Program-made: the position numbers and the translations under genes
Part shown: one piece after another, positions 22,730-34,790 of the stretch
Numbering within the stretch: position 1 is the stretch's first letter
How the letters are laid out: each line of letters starts with the position of its first letter
Notes under the pieces: generated by a model
What the model was told of the DNA's origin: nothing
What the model saw: only the letters and a program-made list of their open reading frames with translations
Databases searched by the model: none
Origin: Phyllostachys edulis
Lineage: Eukaryota > Streptophyta > Magnoliopsida > Poales > Poaceae
Assembly (NCBI GenBank): GCA_036346405.1
Contig: CM070548.1
Coordinates: 51,317,779-51,381,778, forward strand
DNA length: 64,000 nucleotides
Reading direction: 5' to 3'

Positions 22730-23623
22730 GTGAGTTTGCACGGTGTGCCGAAGACGATTGTGTCGGATCGTGGATCCCTTTTCACGTCTTGTTTTTGGCA
22801 TAGCTTGCAAGAGGCTATGGGAACTCGTCTTGCTTTCAGCTCAGCATATCATCCCCAAACTGATGGTCAGACCGAGAGGGTCAACCAAGTTTTGGAAGAC
22901 ATGCTTCGTGCCTGTGTTCTTTCCTATGGGAAGCATTGGGAGAAATGCTTACCATTCACCGAGTTTTCTTACAACAACAGCTTTCAGGCCAGTCTCGGCA
23001 TGGCACCATTCGAGTCCTTATACGGGAGAAAGTGTAGAACCCCGTTGTATTGGTCTGAGACCGGCGAGAGACCTTTCTTTGGTCCGGACTCGATCAATGA
23101 GGCCGAGAGTCAGGTTCAGCTTATTCGTGAGCGTCTTCGCACAGCTCAATCCAGGCAAAAGAGATATGCAGATCGCCGTCATCGTGAGTTGAGTTTTGAG
23201 CCTAATGACTTTGTTTATCTCAAAGTCTCTCCTTTGAAGGGCCATCAACGTTTCGGCGTCAAGGGCAAGTTAGCTCCTCGGTATGTGGGTCCCTACCGCA
23301 TTATCGAGAAGAAAGGAGCTGTTGCTTACAAGTTGGAGTTGCCTGCTGCACTTGAGGGGGTACATGATGTGTTCCATGTGTCCCAGTTAAAGAAGTGCCT
23401 CCGTGTTCCAACTGAGGTAGCTCCGTTGGAAACTCTCGATGTCCAACCCGATTTGACCTATCGCGAGCACCCTGTTCGCATACTCGAAGAGGCTGAACGA
23501 AGAGCTAGGAATCGTTCCATTAAGTTCCTTAAAGTTCAGTGGTTGAACCATTCCGAGGATGAAGCTACTTGGGAAAGGGAAGATCGTTTGCGTGCAGACT
23601 ACCCTTCTTTCTTTTCCGAGTAA
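22730..23623 (+). CDS. pol: Integrase C-terminal part with chromodomain, Tekay element (297 codons, partial)
   Basis: The longest intact coding piece of the element. It opens with the strand carrying the second catalytic Asp (IVSDRGSLFTS) and then the catalytic Glu in HPQTDGQTERVNQ, giving with the upstream Asp the DDE triad. The GPY/F module follows (KLAPRYVGPYRIIEK, DVFHVSQLKKCL). The last 55 residues (REHPVRILE..., FLKVQWLNHSEDEATWERED, YPSFF) form a chromodomain of the Tekay/Del clade, which in chromoviruses is thought to steer integration to particular chromatin. It stops at 23623, 28 bp before the purine tract. The start at 22730 is only the first ATG after breaks, not a natural start. 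Confidence 0.93.
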   Translation: MSLHGVPKTIVSDRGSLFTSCFWHSLQEAMGTRLAFSSAYHPQTDGQTERVNQVLEDMLRACVLSYGKHWEKCLPFTEFSYNNSFQASLGMAPFESLYGRKCRTPLYWSETGERPFFGPDSINEAESQVQLIRERLRTAQSRQKRYADRRHRELSFEPNDFVYLKVSPLKGHQRFGVKGKLAPRYVGPYRIIEKKGAVAYKLELPAALEGVHDVFHVSQLKKCLRVPTEVAPLETLDVQPDLTYREHPVRILEEAERRARNRSIKFLKVQWLNHSEDEATWEREDRLRADYPSFFSE

Positions 23624-23650
23624 GCCAAAATCTCGGGACGAGATTTCTGT

Positions 23651-23661
23651 AAGGGGGGGAG
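23651..23661 (+). other. Polypurine tract of the Tekay element
   Basis: AAGGGGGGGAG directly before ATTT and the 3' LTR start at 23666. It is the primer site for plus-strand DNA synthesis. Confidence 0.88.
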
Positions 23662-24226
23662 ATTTTGTAACATCCCAAATACCTAAACAGGTGTTTGTTT
23701 CAAATGTAATTAAATGTGTAGAAATTAAAACTTTTTCTCACATCTTGAAACCCCGGAACTCACATGTAATTATTGTCCAAGAGTTGTGTAATCCAAAAAC
23801 ACAAAGTTCTTGTTGACCAAAAGTCAAACTCATTTTCCATTTGTCACAACTCATGTGCCAAACCTTTGGAAATAATCTTCCTTGGTCCTAGAGTTGATGT
23901 GGGACCTCTCTGAAACATATCATGAGTTTTCAAACTTGTTTGATAATTTTTGGAGGTAAAACAATTCCTTGAACAGCCTTAATGAATTTCCTGAGAAAAA
24001 TGCATTGCATAAAAACCTCTGGAAATTTTATGTAAGGTTAATCTTAATGTCAGCAAGCTCCAGTTAAAGTTTCATAAAGTTTGGAGCTGGTTTGATATCT
24101 CAAATAAATCTGCAAAGTCTCAGCTGTTAAAAACTGAATTCAAAACTTGCACTGTTTCTGGGGCTGAGCCATTTTCCAAACTGGTCAAGCCCAACCACCT
24201 CCCCTGGCTCAACAGACCTCTTTTCC

Positions 24227-24835
24227 ACCTTGATGAGGTCGTAGCCGTTGGATTCCTATCCAACAGCCACGACCTCCTCCTCTCAACCAACTCATCAGAC
24301 CTCCCTTCCCACCTGTGCGAGGTCATAGCCGTTGGATCAACGATCCATGGCCATGACCTCCCCTCGCTACCAAACCATCAGACCTCCCTTTGCATTCACT
24401 TGAGGTCGTAGCCGTTGGATTCAATCCAAAGGCCACGACCTCCTCTGCAAACCATCACAGCGAGGTCCTCCCACCTCATCGAGGTCATAGCCGTTGGATT
24501 TAAATCCAAAGGCCACGACCTCCTCGACAAACCATCACAGCGAGGCCCTCCCACCTCATCGAGGTCGTAGCCGTTGGATCAAAGATCCATGGCCAGGACC
24601 TCCCCTCGCTGTTAAACCTCTCTGACCTCCCACCCCTGTGAGGTCGTAGCCCTTAGATCAAAATCTAAAGGCCATGACCTCCTGTGCGCTATGCGCAAGC
24701 TCAGGACCTCCCCTTTTGGTTGTGTGCCCTTGGATTTAAATCCAAAGGCCATGACCTCCCCCTCACTTATCAAAGTCGCGTGCGGTTAAGTCCTCCCAGG
24801 AGGTCCGCACCGTTGGATTTAGATCCAACGCCTTG
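24227..24835 (+). repeat. Array of hairpin-forming GAGGTC/CCGTTGGAT units (U3, 3' LTR)
   Basis: Copy of the 13716-14310 array, same unit order. Several arms pair better here: 24236-24280 has GAGGTCGTAGCC facing GGCCACGACCTC-type arms. Confidence 0.85.
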
Positions 24836-25269
24836 GACCTCCTGTCCCCTTTTCCACTTGCACATCCGTGCAATCAAATTGGAGGGCCACGACCTCCCCA
24901 GTCCAAATCGGAGGGCTGTGACCTCCTCTAGTCACTTAAAACTTACCGTTTCAAACTCAAATCGCATCCAAGGGCTAGGACCTCCCCATTCTCTTAATCT
25001 AGTGGTGGAGAGCTTCGCCCTGTTCTTCTCCTAGCTTGGGCTCGCGTGCAGAGGCCATGGCAGTGGAGAAAGTCAGAGCCTTGTCACGTCCAACGGCTCT
25101 GCTCTGCGCGCATTAAATGCATGGCAGAGCTTTCCACCCCTAGACCATACCCTGTCTTAACCTACTCTGTCCCCTCCATCTTGTCCAAGCCATGGACCTC
25201 CCGTGGACCTCCCGTGGGCTAAGCTCACCATGAGCTTAACCCGTGGTCCAGGACCTCTTTTCCCCTAGG

Positions 25270-25276
25270 TATAAAA
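25270..25276 (+). promoter_or_regulatory. TATA box of the Tekay 3' LTR
   Basis: TATAAAA, same context as 14733. It could drive read-out transcription into the flanking LTR C sequence. Confidence 0.65.
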
Positions 25277-26199
25277 CCCCCCCACTGTTGCCTTGGCTTC
25301 CTTTACACACCATTGCTGCCTTGCTTGCACCTCTGTGCTTGCGAGCTCTAAACACCCGTAGCTCTCTTGGCCGCCATTGGAGCACCTTGGAGCTCCTCGG
25401 TCGACAAGGGTCCCTGGAGTTTTTCCTATCCCTCTCATTGCTTCATGTTGTGCCATTTCCCTCTGTGACCAAGTCCTAACTTGTTTAGTTTGGGCATTTA
25501 CAGAGGTGGCCAAAGTGGAGCTTGGAGTTGGAGTTGGCAGTGGAGCTCCTTGTCTTTCCCAGCTCCGGTCCTCACCTTCCTCGACCTCCTCAGCTCCTCG
25601 GGACCTCCAGGTAACCTCCTGTTAGTCCCTAGTTGCTGGGCACCTGCTTGAATGTTGTTGCGGAGCTTTACTTCACGATTTGGTCTTTTGGTCGTGCTTG
25701 TCATCTTTGTCCTCTCCGGCTCGCCGGCGTTCAAGGCCATCGCCGCCGTCGAGAGTGAGCCCATGGTGTGCGCAAGGCTATTGCACACTCAGTGGTGCCC
25801 GTGGATGTCATTTGGCGAGGTCGCATCGCGGCGAGACCACTTCATTGCGCTCGTTTTTTTTGTCGAGCAGCGGCAAAGCACCATTGTCATTTTCGGACAG
25901 AGATCCTCTCTTAAATGCACTAATCATTGCTCAACCTCGTTAATCATTGGCGTTGTCTTAACTGCCTTTAATTTCCGCCCTTTGCGCGCATTTAAGACCT
26001 CGCGCGCGGACCTCCTTGTGTCCCGCGCGCATTAACTCGATGTCAAGGCTGCTTGCGATGGCGCTGGATCTGGGCCGTCCAAGACCTCCTCCGAGGAGAT
26101 CTTGAACGTCCAGGACCTCCCCCTTGCGCAATCTTAGCCATCCAGACCTCCCCTGGAGGTCTGTGACGTTTTGACCTCCGCGTAGGACCTCCTCATGGT

Positions 26200-26640
26200 C
26201 ATGTCAGCCATTTATGACCTTCCCGGGTTGATCTTGACCGTTAAGGTCCTCCCTCGGATGATCTGGACCATTAAGGTCCTCCCTTGGAAAATCTGGACCG
26301 TCCAGGACCTCCCACGTGAGGTCCTGACGATGTAGATCTTTCTTGGGGAGATCTTGATAGTTTGGATCTTCGTTTGGAAGATCTCAACCGTTGAGGACCT
26401 CCCTCGCTTTATCTGGGCCGTCCCGGTCCTCCCCCTTTCGTTGTGGTCCGTTGGATATAGCATCAACGGCCACGACCTCTCTCTGCTTCGGCGTCTTGCA
26501 GCATTCTTTGGAGGACATGGACCGTTGGATCCAAGATCCACGGCCCATGTCCTCTGGACCTTCGCGAGCGCGCGTGCGCATTGTTCTCTGGGAGATCTTG
26601 AGCCGTCAGATCCAGGATCTGTGGCTCATGTCCTCCCCGG
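26200..26640 (+). repeat. Second array of GACCTCC/GATCTTGACCGTT units (R/U5, 3' LTR)
   Basis: Copy of the 15640-16085 array, including the strong GGACCGTTGGATC..GATCCACGG palindrome near 26518. Confidence 0.7.
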
Positions 26641-28581
26641 TTCTTTTGGTTTTTAGGATTTCCAGAGAACACTTATTTGTGAGCTGAAAAAGGTATGAAC
26701 TTTAAAAATGCATAACTAATTCATTTTAAATCCAAATTAGGTGATTCAAATTTCTGCAGCTCTGGCTTGACCTGGGCTCCAATCTAAAAATGGTTATGAG
26801 CGCAGTTCAGCTCCAGAACATGGTTTTGCAAATAGATTTCAAAACTAGCTTTAAGTGTTATATTAGAAATTCCTTTAACTTGTAAAATGCATAAGTAAAT
26901 CTCTGTAGATTATTTTTGAGTGAATCCAACTTTGTTGGCTTACCCTATTAATGCACTAATGTTAGAATAGGATTTAGGTATGTCCCTGTTTTCAAAAAGC
27001 TTTCTTGTGCATTTTAATTTTGTTCAAGTTCTTGTCTTTGAAAAATCATAAAACATGCATAACAGCTCCAAATGAGGTGAACTCAATTGGGTTATTCATC
27101 TCATGAGGTGCTTGTTTTACTGTAAAAATCCCAGCTGCACCACCTTTATAGAAAATGTTGCCAAATAATTAAATTAGTGAATAGTAGCAGTTTGGTATTT
27201 TTAGGGCTGAGCAGAATTGTTTTGCTCATATCTTTTGCATTGAGAATCCAAATCAATTGGTTCTTGTTGATAAATTCCCTAAAAATCATCCTCTTGCTTC
27301 TGTAGAAATTTCAGAGCATTTGGAAGTTGTTTGCTGTGCTGTCCTTGTGGTTTTCGTCGTTCTTATCGATTCTTTTCGCCTTTTCGATTAGGTGCCGACG
27401 AGTGGGTTGATCCCTTGAGTGATTCTCTGCAGCATAGTGACCAGCCACAGCAAGGCAAGCAGTTTGATCATGTCCTATTAATGTCCCATTACTTTAAAGT
27501 TTATTACTTTGTTTCACTTATATGTATGCATTGCTACTTTGTGTTAAATTATCGATTAGTTGAGCCTATAGATGCATCTCCTGTAGGTAAAATGTTCATT
27601 CTCTACTACTAAGCCTAGGATTATCTTGCTGTGATATAGAGTTCGATGGATGGACTCTTATCACTTAGTAGTTACGTTGATAATGCTTAGAAATGCTTAG
27701 ATAACGGTAGAAATGGGCAGTTGTTGACATTATGTCGATGGCCTTGATCACACTAAAATTATTATTCCATTATGTCCCTCTTGTGCTTTGTTACTTTGTA
27801 AACAAACAAAATAAAAATGAAAACAAGGCTGTTATTGACTTGGGCACAATGGATGTTGGTGTGATATGTTGGGTGTGAATGGAATGGTGCCTGTGTCCCC
27901 AAGGACCGAGTTACTTGTGTCACTAAGCCAGCGCTTATGCGTGCTAACCACACGAGGGGATATGGGACCCCTCTTGGCTAAGTACTTTGGGAGGTGTTAA
28001 TTGGGTCGCAGTGAGTAAAACTGTTTTATAAGGAAAGAGCACCCATGATGTCTTTGCGGGGCAGTGTCTCCTACCTTCGGGTTGTCGCGACTCTTAATTA
28101 GCATCATTCATTGGAAATGCCTCGAGGACTTAGCGTGCCGCACACCAAAGGAAGTGTGCTAAATAGCTTGGCGAAAAAGGCGGTCGGCGTGTGGGTACAT
28201 TGGTACACCCTTGCAGGGTTAAAACTATTCGAATAGCCTCGTCCTAGGTTATGGACATGCTTGGTAAGGTCGTGCAAGAACTAGACTATAACATTTAATT
28301 AAAACTTGATGGGCTGGTATGAATGGATGTTCATACTATTGTGGTGGCTATTGGGTTAGTCACTTCCAGGATTGTTGTTGTCATCTACCATTTGTTACTA
28401 TTGTTACTTGTGTCGTTGTTTCTTGCAAATGAAAAATGAATTGCAAAATTGCTTTGGAACCTATTTAAATATTGCAAATGAAAACTTGCTTTATGCTAAA
28501 ATAAGTCCAAAGCCTCATCCACTCAAATAAAGCTTGCATGTAGTTAAACTATAGTTTTGTTATACTACACGTCAGTCTTGC

Positions 28582-28812
28582 GAGTACATTTTTGTACTCA
28601 TTTGCTTTTCTTAATAACTTTGTTGTAGAGGAGGTAGGGTCCAAAGGGCTTTATTTTTGTGAGATGTGCGGTGGTTGGGAATCGAGCTAGGCGACTTGGT
28701 TGGTTGCCTTGTGGGCTAAAGGCAAACCTTGTGGCTCTCTTTTGTTTATCGCCATCTTATGGCATTTGCTTCCGCTGTGTTACTTTTATTAGTTGTATTT
28801 GGCCGGTCGGCC
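28582..28812 (+). other. Conserved LTR hairpin and palindrome module (3' LTR)
   Basis: GAGTACA (28582-28588), 4-nt loop, TGTACTC (28593-28599), a T-rich run ending TTGTTGTAG, and GGCCGGTCGGCC at 28801-28812 followed by TTTTGTAATA. The TTTGTA/AATA context resembles plant polyadenylation upstream elements. Confidence 0.75.
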
Positions 28813-31800
28813 CCTTTTGTAATAACTCTATATGTTGTGTGTCTTTTAATCTAGTTCGTGCTTTGGTTCTATGTTTGAATGGAATTGATGCATGATTTTG
28901 TAAAGGGGTATGTATACTGCATTCTGGGAAGTATACATATCTCGAAGACACGGATTATTATGTTTGTAATGCTAGAGTCAATGGAGGACTAAGTATTACA
29001 AGCCTAATAAACCGGGGTCCTCACAGTTATGCTAGAGGTTGTTCCAAAGGATGGCTCATATTGGCTTAGTTTTGTAAAAGAGACGCAACAATTTACAACC
29101 TACACATACTAGTTTTTCAAGTGCCATTTCAAAATCAGATTTGAAGTAGAAGTAAAGCATGTGAATAAGTAGTAAATTGAATAACAAAAGAACCATACAA
29201 ATGACAAAGTGGCTGTCCACTTTGACACAACAACAAACATGAACATCCCATTCATGACAATACCAAGTTATACCACAATTTTAATTTCAAGTCTAACAAT
29301 AGCAACCATGTAACTCAAGTGGTCGTCTATAACCGTGGACACGGCTATTCGAATAGATTTATACCTTGCAGGGGTGTACTACTTTACCCACATGACTTGA
29401 TTAGCCCATAAGCCTCCGGATGCCTCCGAATATAGCATACTTCCTATGGTATATCAGCCGGGTAAACCAAGACTTAGTATTTTTCAGCAAGTTGATATTA
29501 TTGAGTTGAATTACCCATGCGTGACGTAATCCCACTTAGGATAGGCTATATCACCTACCAACCAAATGGACACGCAAGTTGTGCCGGGAACACCGACCCA
29601 ATGAATAAAGTTTAAATAGTGCTCACCCGCACATTATAGGATTGCAATCGGCTCCCTACGAAGCATATATGCGATGGAACACATATACGTCCTCACACCA
29701 CCAGTCATCAACTCAACAACGCCAACACCTTACTTAACCAAGCAGCGCCCATACACCGCATGTGGTAGCACGAGTTTTACTTGAATCAAAGTTGTTACCA
29801 AAGTTCGGTCCTTAATTGTCCAGACAAGTCAAACACTTACCCAAGTCTCATGCACAAAGGCACCATCACTAACCATCACTTGTCCAGACCAAACAATCAT
29901 TTAAAATGACAAAATTTAACTTATAAAATAGATACGAAGATCTGAAACAAAACCATATAAAGGTAGTTGTGTTTATCCCATAATTGTTGGGTTATTCCCG
30001 ACAATCAACTAACGGTTCTAGACTTGCATGGCTAAGCAAACCCGAACAATATATTTCAACCATTCTAACTTAAGCATGTGGTACTGGAATAATTCAAGTA
30101 TAACCTCAATGAATTAGGAGATAACTAAATTACACGTCACAAAAATAGTGACATTATCAAAAATAGCATGCAAGCAATTATCATTGCACTAACTTAACAA
30201 AACTGGGATCAAATATGATGCAAAAGAAAGTTCAAATGATGCTTGCCTTGCTGGTAACTCAGTTGCTCTTCTTCAGTAGCGTATAAGTCAATATCGATAG
30301 GCTCGGTATCTAGATAAATATAATATCGAATAAGCATCGAGAAATACTCAAAAATTCAAAATACTCAAAAATGCATGATTTTTCTACAGTAGCTAAATCA
30401 TGATTTTAGATGAATTTAGGTGAAAGAATTACTCCATTTGGATTTAGTATGTGAGAGTTATTACGATTTGAATTTTCAGCTTTCAATATGCTCTCTTGAG
30501 TAATTTAATTATGAGGTCAAATTTTGTAGAGCAGTGGAGGGTATAAGGATTATAAGGATAAATAGGGAATATGATTACAAGACTAGAATAGTTGATTTTA
30601 CCTCATTTGGAATTTTTATGAATTAGTTATCCATTTTTAAAGTTATCAGCCTTTTTCTATTGTAAAAATAATAAGTTTATGGATCATTTTCCATAATAAT
30701 ACTCTCTGCTACAGAGACATGTTTGAAACAAATTTTAATATAAATTTCATTAAAAATGAAAATTACCAGAAGTGGTTTCATCCATTTTGGAGTTAAGATG
30801 AATTAGTTATGCATTTTTGAAGTTATACATATTTTACACTGTACAAATAATTCGTTTCCAGATTTTCTAATTCATTTACTACTTTTCTCACCGAGCGTGA
30901 GCTAGCCACTGCCACTGACAGTGGGCTTGCTTCGCCAATGCCTTCTTGTGGCAGCTTGTGACGCTGCGTGAAACACAGACAAAGGCCGTGAGTCGTTGGA
31001 TTTAGATCCAACGGGCATTAATCGTGGCTCGATGAGGTGGTCCGATCGGCCAATCAATCACGACCGTTCATTTTACATCTCACGGCCCAGATTTGCGGCG
31101 CGTTCGGAGTGCTCCGAACGACCCAACAGATCTGGTCCGATGATTTTACATCGAAAGTTCCACAACGATTCAAGTGTAAGGGACGGTTTAAATGCACAGC
31201 ACGTGTTTAAAATGTTGGGCCCACATGTCAGTTGCTCAAGCGTTTTACTTAACGTGTTGGTTTTCTGTGCGTGGGTCCCGCATGTAAGTGATTCATTTGT
31301 TTCTTTAAGACAACACTTAATGCTAATGATCACCATTAACTGTTAACGACCTAGCTACAGTGTTGGTCTGAAAACGACAACGGGGTTTAGTCCCGCGGTG
31401 GTTTCCCGGCGACTCGCCGGTGCTGTGCGCCATGGCGGCGTGTTCTAAGGACATGCATAGGTGCGCAATAGTATTGCGCACCCAGTGGTGGCATTCTTAA
31501 CGACGGCGCGGCTCTGTACCGGCGGCGAGCGGCGCTACTAAGTACGGCAAACACGACAACAGCTATATGAAGCTCCACAGCGCTAACTAAGCGGGTGCCA
31601 AGGTCCTAGGGACTATTAGAGGGTTACCTAAGCTGAGGAAAGTGCTCGGGAAGCTTGGGGGTTGCTGGAGCTTCGTCGGAGTCGAAGAAGACGACGGCGA
31701 CGACACGGTTTTAAGCAAGAAGATGTTCTGAGCAAAAACGAGCAGAATGGGTGCTCGGGTTAGCTTAAGGACACTAAGGGAAAGATATAGGTGCAATTAA

Positions 31801-34717
31801 TTTGACCAAGGCTTACCAGCCGGAGCTGGAGAAGAAGAACAATGACGGCGGCCGACAAAAGAGTAATTTCAAAATCCGACACTTCCTGCGAAGCATTAAT
31901 AAAATTGATTGAGGGAAAACATGTAAGATATCCTTATGCACATGATGACGCGCAAGATTGAGGATAATACTCACTGTAAGTGAAGAATGAAAAGGTGGTG
32001 CTCACGGGGGCGTGCTCTAGAGCTCCAGAGGACACAATGATGGACCAGGAGCTACAAGGCATCGAAGGAGCTGAGGTTAGCTCAAATGGAGAAGGCATGG
32101 AGCATGCAATCGAAAGCTACCACGCGGAGGAGACTCACCTGAGAGATACGCACGGGAGAGCTTCCTTCTCCTTGGCCGAAAAGAGGAGAAGTGAGGAAAT
32201 GCGAGGTGAAGAGGGGGCGTTATCCCCGGGAAAGGGACGGAACGGAAGCGGCGTCAAGCGATGAAGCAATACGATAGGCTGGGGAGGGCGGTGGATTGAC
32301 GGCGTCGAAGAGCCGTTCTGGGCGCGTCGGAGAAGCCCGGCCGCATGGCGAAGCTCTCCTGCGCGAGGTGACGGGAGGTTGAAGACAAAGCTGGCAGGTG
32401 GGCCCGGCGTGGTAGTGACTCATCGCGAGCGCGCGGGCGGGGTTAAGTGACTCGGTGCTGGCCGTTGGATTTCAGATGGACGGGGTAGATTAGAAAAGGG
32501 GTGCTCAGTTCGTTATGAAGGGGTACGTGATATGGGCCGTAGATCTCCCATCGGATGGCTCACACGCGATGCGCTCAGTTGGTTGGGTTGAGTCGTTACG
32601 CCGCGTCGGACTCGAGCCCGAGGAACAGTGCAGGGTGGTTGGGTTAGGGTTTGACTGAGTTTAAAATTGCTTTCTCCACTTTGACCAAGGTGTTACAATT
32701 AGAAATAAATTTCCTAAAATTGTGAAATAAATCACAGGGGTTCCTAGGAAGGTTTAGTGCCCATAAAAATTATTGAACACTACTATTGAAGATATAATGT
32801 GTATATAATAAATTCCACTTAGTGTATGTCATTGAATGATGTTTGAATTTTCTCAGGGTTTAAACCAGTCCCAAAATTTTGGGAAAAATTATATTAATTC
32901 ATTATAAGTACCATATTATTTGAATAAATTATTTCCAGGAGATGTTCATAAGGTTTTGTTCCTATTTTCTTTTGGAGTTGAAATACAAGGTGTAGGTTTA
33001 ACCCTTGTTTAAGATTTTCCTAGTGCAATAAATTATGCAAAAGTTTGAAAACAATGATGCATGCTCATGAGATGCATAATAATTCTCTTTATTACTTGAG
33101 GATGTGACAGTTCGGTCGCGCGACGCATCTACCCTCACGAGTGAGGCCGCCTGCCCGTGCGCATGAAGGAAACACCCACCCGCGCGAAGCCCTGCCTGCC
33201 CGCTTTTCGCCTTCCGCGTGCGTGCACATCGCGTGGACGCCGTTTGCCCGCGCGAAGCCGCTCGCCTGCCCGTCACGTGGGAGCTAGCTGCCCACGTCGT
33301 TTTGTTGCCCTGCACGTTTGCATTTGCTAGTGCTAATACTTGGAACAGTGGAGGGAGAGAGAAAGGGAAGGCTATGCTATGCTGTGCTCTAGCTTTTTGC
33401 ATGCTAGTGTGAGGCTAAGGAAAAGCATGGAGGCATAGTAGGAGGTAAAAATCAAGGAAAAAGCCAAGAAAGAAAAGAGTGGAGGAAAAATTAGGAGGAA
33501 GAAGTCGGGATCTGTGTTTTCGTCGTGTGGGTAATGATTAATTTCTCCCCGCTGTTGTTTATTTTATCGATAGATTTAAAACGAGACTAGAAGAAATAAT
33601 TATCATGTTTTTAGTTGGGGGAAAATCGAACAGTAGATTGGTTTAGTCTGCTATTTTGTTGTACTATTATTTCGGGTACCATAGGTACGTAATTTGAGGA
33701 TGTCATCTACTAGATAATTGTAGACAATTTCGATAGCTTTCCGTAGAATATTTAATCATGTCGAGCAGACAGGTAATTTTCGAGTTATGTTTTTTTGTAA
33801 GGCTGTTGTTTAGGGAGTTGTCGTCTTTTAGCAGCACCTTAGTAAAACATAGATAAAAATTAGTAAATAAGCTAATTAGAGTTTATGAACTACATGAAAA
33901 GTGTAGATAGCTGTCTAATGATTCTAGAGAGTCAAAGAACACGAATTTTGGTTGCGTAGAACAAGAGATATGATTTTAGGAAGACTGCTGTTCGGAAACC
34001 ATTGCTATTTTAGTACTGAGTCAGTTAGGGGTGGTTGACCGGTAAAGGGAGAGTGTTTTGGATGGGGAAAAGTGTAGGAGCAACGTCGTTAATTGTTGTT
34101 CTTGTACAGCTGTAGCCTGTTTTGAAATTGGGTGTTTTCTGTAGGAGTGGCGTCGAGTTTGTTGCCTTCTTCCAATCAAACTGCCCCTCGCTACTAAAAG
34201 AGGCAAGTGCATGGTAGACATCGATCAATGATTGATCACTGTTTTTCTCTATCATTCATTACCATTATTGTTGTGCTTTTATTCTTATTTAATTGCAAGC
34301 AATGGAATGGTATGACTATATCTTGTTGATGAACATGAGGAAAATTGGATATGATGAGTGTGATGAAATTATGCATTTTTGCATTCATAACCATCTTTGC
34401 ATATGAGAAGGTGATCATAATTGATCACAACTCCACGTGAGTGGAGGAGGTCCCCGATCCTTGAGGAGGAGCGGGCTTGAGAGTGAATGTTGTCACGAGC
34501 GTTCACTCATGTATACCGGTATACGCAAAAGAAGTGCATGTGGACATGTAGTGTAGAGATGCATTTAAAAGAAATTATTTGATGATTGTGTGTGAGAACA
34601 AAGAGAAGAGGATTGCTTAAATGAGCATGAAAATAAAGATAAGAGAACAATTGATGATAATGATGTTATTGATTACTGTTGATTTGGCATTGTTTATTGT
34701 CTATTGATGTATTTGCT

Positions 34718-34790
34718 GAGTCGTGGACTCACTCTTGCTCTATTGTTGTTTTTAGGTGACGTTGATGGCGTTTCGCTTGGGAGAGATTAG
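34718..34790 (+). other. Conserved LTR hairpin with downstream AG (LTR B)
   Basis: GAGTC-GTG-GACTC at 34718-34730, then TTGTTGTTTTTAG/GTGA and a diverged GGGAGAGATTAG block ending at 34790. Confidence 0.6.

Larger units (their letters stand above)
13149..29025 (+). mobile_element. Complete Tekay/Del-type Ty3/gypsy chromovirus, coding region broken
   Basis: The element is 15,877 bp, bounded by TG..CA and by a perfect target-site duplication GTTAT (13144-13148 and 29026-29030). In order it has a 5.3 kb 5' LTR, an initiator-Met PBS, gag, protease, reverse transcriptase, RNase H, integrase, a C-terminal chromodomain, a purine tract and a 5.4 kb 3' LTR. The integrase-chromodomain C-terminus and the long LTRs place it in the Tekay/Del clade (family knowledge). 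The LTRs look nearly identical by eye, so insertion is relatively recent. It is the innermost, youngest member of the left nest, yet gag-pol has many stops and frameshifts, so it cannot encode its own proteins as shown. Confidence 0.95.
23666..29025 (+). repeat. 3' LTR of the Tekay element
   Basis: TGTAACATCCC to GGGGTCCTCACA, 5360 bp. Partner of 13149-18464. By eye most blocks differ by only a few bases per 100, but the 27890-28210 stretch differs from 17330-17660 by many single-base indels. Confidence 0.95.
12517..33109 (-). mobile_element. Solo Tekay-like LTR C, minus strand, split by the Tekay element
   Basis: Starts TGTGAGGACCCC at 12517 (compare the reverse of the Tekay LTR end CCGGGGTCCTCACA) and ends GAGGATGTGACA at 33109, flanked by GTTTG (12512-12516) and GTTCG (33110-33114), a 5-bp duplication with one change. 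Its own sequence is 12517-13148 plus 29031-33109, about 4.7 kb. It is a diverged relative of the Tekay LTR in opposite orientation: same palindrome (12896-12907) and hairpin (13103-13118), and a GTTGGATTTAGATCCAAC palindrome near 31000. The 31380-32460 GC-rich part has frames without recognisable products. Confidence 0.82.
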
